A program made the translations under genes and the position numbers. From NCBI RefSeq assembly GCF_021233055.1, contig NZ_CP089538.1:1531501-1595500 (forward strand): a stretch of 64,000 nucleotides of DNA, read 5' to 3'. The stretch is from Spirosoma oryzicola. GTDB taxonomy: Bacteria; Bacteroidota; Bacteroidia; Cytophagales; Spirosomataceae. The notes under the pieces are model-generated. The model was not told the DNA's origin. It saw only the letters and a list, made by a program, of their open reading frames with translations, and did no database searches. Below are positions 62,788-64,000 of this stretch, piece after piece (positions within the stretch are counted from its first letter, which is position 1; the number at the start of each line of letters is the position of its first letter).

Positions 62788-64000
62788 TTCCCTGTTCATT
62801 AACTTCTATTTCCGTAAGTCTACTACGGACGCTACGCTCGGCTCGGTCAACGTTCGGGTAACGGTCAACGGTAAGCGAATAACCCTCGGTACGGTTACAT
62901 CTGTCGCAGATTCGAGTTTGCCTAAATCGGTTATGATTCAGCGTGACCATTGGGACAAGCGCAAATTGAAAGTAAAACCCCAGAGTCCACACGCTGTATT
63001 GCTTAATAAGGCTATTGGCGAGTGTGAGCAGAAGCTCCAGAAGGTGTACGCGCAGCACGAAAGTTTCGATCAGAAGATGACCGCTAACGGCTTGAAAGGT
63101 GTCGTCAAACATGGTCAGCGGATGCTACTCACCTTTCCCGCTTTAATCGACAAGTTCTTGGAAGAGAAGGTTGCTTTAAAAACGAAAGCTTCGACCGTCG
63201 ATACGTATCGGTTTAAGATTCGTCCGCTACTGGCTTTTTTAGAGTCCGAAAACGCGTCAGACCTGCCCGCCGTTGACTTTACACCGGGAACGCTCAAACG
63301 CTACCGGACGTACTTAATTACCCAGCGGGGTAACTCGGATCGCAACGCCGACAAAAGCTGTCAGGTTGTCAAAACCCTGCTTCTATGGGCCGCTGAGAGC
63401 GAGCTAATTCACAAAAACCCGTTGATGAACATTCGGATCAGGGTTGACAAAACGCCTAATCTGGAATGTGTGACACAAGAGGAATTGACTGTTTTGCGGG
63501 AAGCGGTCTTACTCCCTCAAATGCGGGAAGTGGCTGACTGTTTCGAGTTTGCTTGCTACACAGGACTAGCTTATCAGGACATGAAAACCCTGTCTCCTAA
63601 GAACCTGCAACTGGTGGAGGGTAAACACTGTATAGTAGGTTACCGGATGAAAACGGGTACGGAGTATTGTATTCCGGTTACGGAGCGGGTTTGGGCCTTG
63701 ATGGACAAGTACGAAGGGGTCAACCTGCCTTTGCCCGCGCTTGACGATTATAACCCGTTACTCCGGCAAATCATGTTCACCGTAGGCATTGACAAACGGA
63801 TTACGTCACACACGGCCCGTAAGACCTTCGCGGATTGGTGTATCAACGAAGTGGGGCTCAGTGAGGAAGCTACGATTGTGGCAATGGGTCAGAAAAACGC
63901 CAAGGAGCTAACCCCGTACCGCAAGACCAGACCTAAACGGTTGCTCGCTGAGTTCCCTACGGACTTGATGCGTCGACAGATTGATCGGGTTCCGTTTAAG
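62780..64000 (+). CDS. Second tyrosine recombinase (3' end outside window)
   Basis: At least 407 residues of a Bacteroidota-type integrase are present, with an arm-binding-like N-terminus (NFYFRKSTTDATLGSVNVRVTV), a core-binding domain (FPALIDKFLEEKVALKTKASTVDTYR) and a catalytic domain with HTARKTFADW (His-x2-Arg) and a probable Tyr in ELTPYRK. The first Arg position reads TGLAYQDMK and the second His position reads MGQKN, so two of the usual residues are replaced; CTnDOT integrase also lacks the first Arg. The frame is open to base 64000. It is unrelated in detail to the integrase at 47262. Confidence 0.9.
   Translation, partial: MYNSLFINFYFRKSTTDATLGSVNVRVTVNGKRITLGTVTSVADSSLPKSVMIQRDHWDKRKLKVKPQSPHAVLLNKAIGECEQKLQKVYAQHESFDQKMTANGLKGVVKHGQRMLLTFPALIDKFLEEKVALKTKASTVDTYRFKIRPLLAFLESENASDLPAVDFTPGTLKRYRTYLITQRGNSDRNADKSCQVVKTLLLWAAESELIHKNPLMNIRIRVDKTPNLECVTQEELTVLREAVLLPQMREVADCFEFACYTGLAYQDMKTLSPKNLQLVEGKHCIVGYRMKTGTEYCIPVTERVWALMDKYEGVNLPLPALDDYNPLLRQIMFTVGIDKRITSHTARKTFADWCINEVGLSEEATIVAMGQKNAKELTPYRKTRPKRLLAEFPTDLMRRQIDRVPFK

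Larger units (their letters stand above)
47014..64000. mobile_element. Integrated element (phage- or satellite-like), right end outside window
   Basis: The element is bounded on the left by the tRNA-Asn fragment and next to an integrase. It contains a CI/Cro-like switch, an excisionase-like protein, an origin and replication genes, an antirepressor and a second integrase that is cut by the window edge. No capsid, portal, terminase or tail gene is seen. It could be a prophage with its structural genes beyond 64 kb, a phage satellite, or two elements inserted side by side. Confidence 0.75.

Overview
The window looks like chromosomal DNA of a Bacteroidota bacterium, most likely a Spirosoma-like member of the Cytophagales. 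The signs are a type IX secretion sorting domain, a SusC/TonB-type receptor, HisKA_3 kinase/LuxR regulator pairs, DUF3575, Bacteroidota-style promoters (TTG, about 19-21 bp, TAnnTTTG) and few Shine-Dalgarno sequences. This placement rests on gene content read by eye; no database search was possible.

Region 1 (1-46.9 kb) is ordinary chromosome. It holds the 3' part of metH; a four-gene signalling cluster (a GCPRPPGC peptide, a multi-TM protein, a DesK/NarL-like kinase and its regulator); a single-chain HicA-HicB-like protein; a sugar-nucleotide epimerase; a large secreted subtilisin-fold protein with Glu at the catalytic His position; and hydrolases and a di-haem peroxidase. Housekeeping genes follow (recO, lptB, Nif3-like, zinc ribbon, TPR protein, pgk), then a REP-associated transposase between two long palindromes, a FAN1-like nuclease, and an apparent phytate-use cluster (TPR-HTH regulator, TonB receptor, beta-helix lipoprotein, beta-propeller phytase). 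The region ends with an AraC regulator, an ABC-F ATPase, tRNA-Thr and a receiver protein with Glu in place of the phospho-acceptor Asp. Several convergent gene pairs are separated by perfect palindromes with 26-39 bp arms, some made partly of the last codons of the flanking gene.

Region 2 (47.0 kb to beyond 64 kb) is an integrated mobile element. Its left edge is a 45-nt 3' fragment of tRNA-Asn, followed directly by a tyrosine integrase. The cargo (48.6-56.4 kb) contains an XRE-ImmA/IrrE regulator with a P63C-domain partner behind a twin-operator promoter, a transposase-derived protein that has lost catalytic Asp residues, a HEPN-like protein, a DUF4145 protein, an SH3 protein and two membrane micro-proteins. 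The core (56.4-64 kb) resembles a temperate phage or phage satellite: a CI-like S24 repressor divergent from a Cro-like protein, an excisionase-like HTH protein, a replication initiator with iterons and an AT-rich stretch inside its own gene (as in lambda O), a T7 gp4-like primase-helicase, an AntA/AntB antirepressor overlapping a LytTR-only regulator, and a second integrase that runs off the window. No capsid, terminase, portal or tail gene is visible. An intact tRNA-Asn on the minus strand is predicted beyond the right edge.

The items most worth following up are the HicA-HicB fusion, the XRE-ImmA/P63C/dead-transposase locus, the origin-in-gene replication module with its AntA-LytTR pair, and the palindromes around the RAYT gene.
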